Origin: an uncultured Eubacteriales bacterium
GTDB taxonomy: Bacteria; Bacillota; Clostridia; Oscillospirales; CAG-272
Assembly: GCA_900321265.1 (NCBI GenBank)
Contig: ONVJ01000194.1
Location: forward strand, 1 to 9,820
Direction of reading: 5' to 3'
Length of the DNA: 9,820 nt
Shown here: piece by piece, positions 7,439 to 9,820 of the stretch
Numbering within the stretch: the first letter of the stretch is position 1
Layout: the number at the start of each line of letters is the position of its first letter
Position numbers and translations under genes: made by a program
The notes under the pieces: generated by a model
What the model was told of the DNA's origin: nothing
Database searches by the model: none
What the model saw: the letters and a program-made list of their open reading frames with translations, nothing else

Positions 7439-8590
7439 ATGGAGAAGAATTCATTTTTATTCGATCCCGGAGAAGTGACGATAATAATACCTTCCTACGA
7501 GCCCGATTATAAACTGATAGAGACTGTCGACGGGCTGGAGGCCGAAGGCTTTACCGACATCGTCGTGATCGACGACGGGAGCGGAGAAGAATACGCCGAA
7601 ATCTTTCGCCGTGTCTGTGAAAAGACTTCGGTCACCCTGCTTTCGCACCCGCGAAACAGGGGGAAGGGCGCGGCTCTCAAGACCGGCTTCCGGTTTTTTC
7701 TCGAGAACCGCCCGGACAAGGCGGGAGCGGTCACGGCCGACGGAGACGGGCAGCATCTTCCGGCAGACGTAAGAGCCTGCGCAAGAAGAATGATGCGCGA
7801 AGAGTCGGAAAGTCCCGCAGCCGGAGAGGGTCCAGAAGGGCACGCGGTCGTCCTGGGCTCCCGCGATTTTTCCGATCCTTCTGTTCCCCGCAGGAGCAGG
7901 ATGGGCAACAGGATCACCAGAGTCGTATTTTCGCTGCTCTGCGGGATCAGGCTGTCGGACACGCAGACCGGACTGAGAGCGATCCCCAGGGCCTGCCTGA
8001 GCTGTCTTGCCGGCGTCAGGGGAAGCAGGTTCGAATACGAGACGAACATGCTCATCGACCTTAAATCACGGGGAACGCGTCTGCTGGAGGAGAGGATCGA
8101 GACCGTTTATATCGATTCGAACAGGGCCTCCCACTTCCGTACCTTCTCCGATTCGGTCAGGCTGTATTCCTACCTTCTCTTTTTCGGAGCCTCCTCTTTC
8201 ACGAGCTGGCTTATCGATCTCGCCGTCTTCTATCTGCTCATGCGCTTCGCGGCGCCGCATTTTCCCGCTTTTGCGGCAGCTGTCGACGCGGTAATATGCA
8301 ACGTCGTTGCAAGGTGCACGGGATCATTCATAAACTATCTCATCAACCGCAATCTCGTTTTCAGATCCTGGCAGACGATGAGAAAGACATTTTTCAGGTT
8401 TGTCTGCGTAGTCGTCTTCATAATGCTTTCCGCGGGGCTCTGCATCAAGGGACTGACGCTGCTGTTCGGGATCGACCGGCCGCTTCTGGCGACGATCATC
8501 AAGGTCTTCGTGGATTTTGTTTTCTTTTTCATCAACTTCAAACTGCAGCGAGCCTGGGTCTTTGCCGAGCACCGGGGGAAAAACCGCTGA
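7439..8590 (+). CDS. Polyprenyl-phosphate-type GT2 glycosyltransferase fused to a GtrA membrane domain
   Basis: From this start the protein has 383 residues in two parts. Residues 12 to about 235 form a DPM1/GtrB-like family 2 glycosyltransferase: VTIIIPSYEPD at the N-terminus, DDGSG (45-49), HPRNRGKGAALKTGF, the metal/nucleotide motif ADGDGQH (Asp101, Asp103) and SDTQTGLRAIP. Residues about 245-378 form a GtrA domain with four likely membrane helices, a NYLINRNLVF stretch between the helix pairs and a basic end. Such enzymes typically move a hexose from a nucleotide sugar to undecaprenyl phosphate, and GtrA is thought to help flip the lipid-linked sugar. Sugar and acceptor are not readable here. 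In-frame starts exist at GTG 7346, ATG 7394 and TTG 7433. I chose ATG 7439 because the domain begins just after it and the upstream codons overlap a hairpin. A PAP2 phosphatase gene follows 14 nt later. Confidence 0.88.
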   Translation: MEKNSFLFDPGEVTIIIPSYEPDYKLIETVDGLEAEGFTDIVVIDDGSGEEYAEIFRRVCEKTSVTLLSHPRNRGKGAALKTGFRFFLENRPDKAGAVTADGDGQHLPADVRACARRMMREESESPAAGEGPEGHAVVLGSRDFSDPSVPRRSRMGNRITRVVFSLLCGIRLSDTQTGLRAIPRACLSCLAGVRGSRFEYETNMLIDLKSRGTRLLEERIETVYIDSNRASHFRTFSDSVRLYSYLLFFGASSFTSWLIDLAVFYLLMRFAAPHFPAFAAAVDAVICNVVARCTGSFINYLINRNLVFRSWQTMRKTFFRFVCVVVFIMLSAGLCIKGLTLLFGIDRPLLATIIKVFVDFVFFFINFKLQRAWVFAEHRGKNR

Positions 8591-8604
8591 GGAAAGGTTC
8601 TTCT

Positions 8605-9213
8605 ATGGAAGTGATATACCGGATCGACTACGCGGTGATCAACTGGATACAGAACAATATCGCCTGTGCGCCGCTCGACGCCTTTTTCAGGCTCATCACT
8701 CATCTCGGCGACGGGGGCGTTTTCTGCCTTCTGCTGACGGCGGTCATGCTCTGCTTCAGAAAGACCCGGAAAATGGGGTTCGTGATGGCGGTATCGATCC
8801 TTCTCGGTACCCTCACCTGCAACGTCATACTCAAGAACGCGGTCGCGAGGGTAAGGCCTTATGACAACTATCCCTACGATCCTCTCCGCACCGGCGATAT
8901 GATCAGCAAGCTTATAAAGCTCCCGAAGGACTGGTCTTTTCCGTCGGGTCATTCGACGGTGGCCGTCGAGACGGCGGTGTCGGTCTTCTTCTTCAGAAAG
9001 AAATGGGGCGTCTTCGCGATAGCTGTCGCGCTCATTGTCGCCTTTTCAAGGCTCTATCTGTACGTTCACTACTTTACCGACGTCCTGTGCGGCATCGCGA
9101 TCGGAGCGCTGTCGGCTGTCGCGGCCTATTATATAGTAAAATATGCGGAAAAGAAGATCGGCAGCGCGATCGAAAAGCGCAGGGAAGAAAAGTCCGCCGG
9201 TCAGAAAGCGTAA
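8605..9213 (+). CDS. PAP2-family membrane phosphatase
   Basis: This is a 202-residue integral membrane protein with the three PAP2 phosphatase motifs intact: KNAVARVRP (Lys77, Arg84), PSGH (His116) and SRLYLYVHYFTD (Arg149, His155, Asp159). Hydrophobic segments lie at about 38-51, 58-76, 117-129, 134-147 and 160-178, and the C-terminal tail is strongly charged. Members dephosphorylate lipid phosphates such as undecaprenyl pyrophosphate or phosphatidylglycerol phosphate; the motifs do not distinguish these. The position behind a polyprenyl-phosphate-type glycosyltransferase favours carrier-lipid recycling, which is an inference. GGAAAGG at 8591-8597 sits 7 nt before the ATG and sets the start, although the frame stays open further upstream inside the previous gene. 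Confidence 0.92.
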   Translation: MEVIYRIDYAVINWIQNNIACAPLDAFFRLITHLGDGGVFCLLLTAVMLCFRKTRKMGFVMAVSILLGTLTCNVILKNAVARVRPYDNYPYDPLRTGDMISKLIKLPKDWSFPSGHSTVAVETAVSVFFFRKKWGVFAIAVALIVAFSRLYLYVHYFTDVLCGIAIGALSAVAAYYIVKYAEKKIGSAIEKRREEKSAGQKA

Positions 9214-9217
9214 AAAC

Positions 9218-9676
9218 ATGATATTTGCCGTTCAGAGAGTAAACAGAGCCTCGGTCGAGGTGGACGGGGCTGTAGTCGGCAGCATTGACAGGGGGCTGCT
9301 CGTCCTCTGCGGGATCAGGGAGGGCGACGACCGTGAGACCGCCGCGAAGATGGTGAAAAAGCTCTGCGGCCTGCGCATATTCGACGACTCCGCGGGAAAG
9401 ACGAACCTTTCGGCGACCGACGTCGGTGGCAGGCTGCTCATAATCTCGCAGTTCACCCTCTGCGCCGACTGCTCGCACGGCAACCGGCCGTCTTTCACAG
9501 GCGCCGCGAGACCCGAAACGGCCGAACCCCTCTACCGATTCATCCTCGACGAGGCAGAAAAGTATATCCCCGGAGTTGAGAAGGGGATCTTCGGCGCGCA
9601 TATGAAGGTCTGCCTCGAAAACGACGGTCCCTTTACCGTCATCCTCGATTCCGACGTGATCTGCCCGAAAAAATGA
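9218..9676 (+). CDS. dtd: D-aminoacyl-tRNA deacylase (DTD)
   Basis: This 152-residue protein has the normal DTD length. It hydrolyses D-aminoacyl-tRNAs (D-Tyr and others) and mischarged Gly-tRNAAla, returning free tRNA in the cytosol. The family N-terminus (MIFAVQRVNRASVEVDG), the active-site SQFT motif (77-80) and the cis Gly-Pro motif NDGPFT (Gly137, Pro138) are all present, at the same positions as in E. coli DTD. The segment between, ADCSHGNRPSF, also fits the family. The ATG is 4 nt after the PAP2 stop and has no clear Shine-Dalgarno sequence, so translation may be coupled. The frame is open upstream to 9143, but the family N-terminus begins at this ATG. Its role is unrelated to its envelope-type neighbours. 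Confidence 0.96.
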   Translation: MIFAVQRVNRASVEVDGAVVGSIDRGLLVLCGIREGDDRETAAKMVKKLCGLRIFDDSAGKTNLSATDVGGRLLIISQFTLCADCSHGNRPSFTGAARPETAEPLYRFILDEAEKYIPGVEKGIFGAHMKVCLENDGPFTVILDSDVICPKK

Positions 9677-9687
9677 TATGAGCGCGC

Positions 9688-9722
9688 AAAAGAAAAAAGG
9701 AGCCGCCCCGAAGGCCGGTTCT
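9688..9722 (-). terminator. Candidate intrinsic terminator on the minus strand
   Basis: Read on the minus strand, positions 9722 to 9699 form a stem of about ten pairs with one mismatch (9706/9715) and two G-T type pairs, closed by a C(TTCG)G tetraloop. It is followed at once by TTTTTTCTTTT (9698-9688). This is a strong terminator shape for a transcript coming from the right. On the + strand the same hairpin is followed by CATAAGG with no T-run, so it would not end the dtd transcript well. No minus-strand gene is identifiable inside the window. Confidence 0.5.
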
Positions 9723-9740
9723 CATAAGGATGATGAGAAC
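9718..9740. repeat. Perfect 8-bp inverted repeat in the right-end intergenic region
   Basis: GTTCTCAT (9718-9725) and ATGAGAAC (9733-9740) are exact reverse complements around a 7-nt spacer, AAGGATG. The left arm shares five bases with the base of the neighbouring terminator stem, so the two hairpins compete at that point. It could be a protein-binding site or part of a structured RNA end; no family is recognised. Confidence 0.4.
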
Positions 9741-9776
9741 AGGCATATCGTGAGCATTTAAAATACAAGCGTAAAT

Positions 9777-9793
9777 GCGGTTCAGTGAGCCGC
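9777..9793. repeat. Small hairpin near the right edge
   Basis: GCGGTT and AGCCGC-like arms form six pairs (one G-T) around the loop CAGTG. The surrounding 9762-9820 holds no convincing gene: one + frame is open from an ATG at 9775 for 15 codons to the edge but has no ribosome site. Read on the minus strand, the hairpin would precede the other two described to its left. Confidence 0.25.
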
Positions 9794-9820
9794 CTACAAG
9801 CGCCACATTCCGCGGAGTCG

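Noticed and set aside
8296..8604. Upstream in-frame extension of the PAP2 reading frame
   Set aside because: It lies inside the GtrA coding sequence in another frame, and the ATG at 8605 has a good ribosome site and begins the expected PAP2 N-terminus.
9143..9217. Upstream in-frame extension of dtd
   Set aside because: The extra 25 residues are very basic, overlap the PAP2 C-terminus, and precede the canonical DTD N-terminus at 9218.
9678..9761. A 27-codon + strand frame starting 1 nt after the dtd stop, Lys-rich
   Set aside because: It has no Shine-Dalgarno sequence, and its Lys codons come from the A-rich stretch that reads better as the T-run of a minus-strand terminator. A tiny translated peptide cannot be excluded.
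9764..9802. Direct repeat TACAAGCG at 9764-9771 and 9795-9802
   Set aside because: Two copies of an 8-mer in a short stretch can occur by chance, and there is no third copy or regular spacing to suggest an array or iteron.
9775..9820. A + strand frame from ATG 9775 open to the right edge (15 codons)
   Set aside because: There is no ribosome site, no recognisable N-terminus, and it overlaps a hairpin; too short to support.

Overview
The window looks like chromosomal DNA from a Bacillota (Clostridia-like) bacterium with fairly high GC. The reasons are the GlgC/GlgD pair (GlgD is a Bacillota-type regulatory subunit), a gene order glgC-glgD-glgA-glgP that matches the Bacillus subtilis glgBCDAP operon, strong AGGAGG-type ribosome sites and tightly packed genes. 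All genes lie on the + strand. I see no rRNA, tRNA, CRISPR array, insertion sequence or phage gene, and no gene-free stretch longer than about 150 bases.

Region 1 (positions 2-7342) is a glycogen operon, entered near the end of glgC. It holds the C-terminal beta-helix of GlgC, the catalytically degenerate partner GlgD, glycogen synthase GlgA, glycogen phosphorylase GlgP, and a cytosolic GH13 alpha-glycosidase of the neopullulanase/cyclomaltodextrinase type. Together they make ADP-glucose, polymerise it, and break the polymer down again. The GH13 enzyme would trim the branched or short maltodextrins that phosphorylase leaves. No branching enzyme gene is visible; in related operons glgB lies upstream of glgC, outside this window. 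The genes are 1 to 50 nt apart, so one transcript is likely.

Region 2 (7343-9213) follows a 96-nt gap with a 7-bp hairpin that may attenuate read-through. It encodes a polyprenyl-phosphate-type GT2 glycosyltransferase fused to a GtrA membrane domain, then a PAP2-family membrane phosphatase with a complete catalytic triad. These two are consistent with cell-envelope lipid-linked sugar chemistry. Region 3 (9218-9676) is dtd, the D-aminoacyl-tRNA deacylase, with its SQFT and Gly-Pro motifs intact.

The last 144 bases hold no convincing gene. They do hold three hairpins, one of which reads as a good intrinsic terminator on the minus strand, suggesting a convergent transcript entering from the right. 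I found no undescribed system. The more interesting points are the replaced ADP-glucose-binding lysine motif in GlgA, the structured start of the GH13 gene, the GT2-GtrA/PAP2 pair, and the structured right end.
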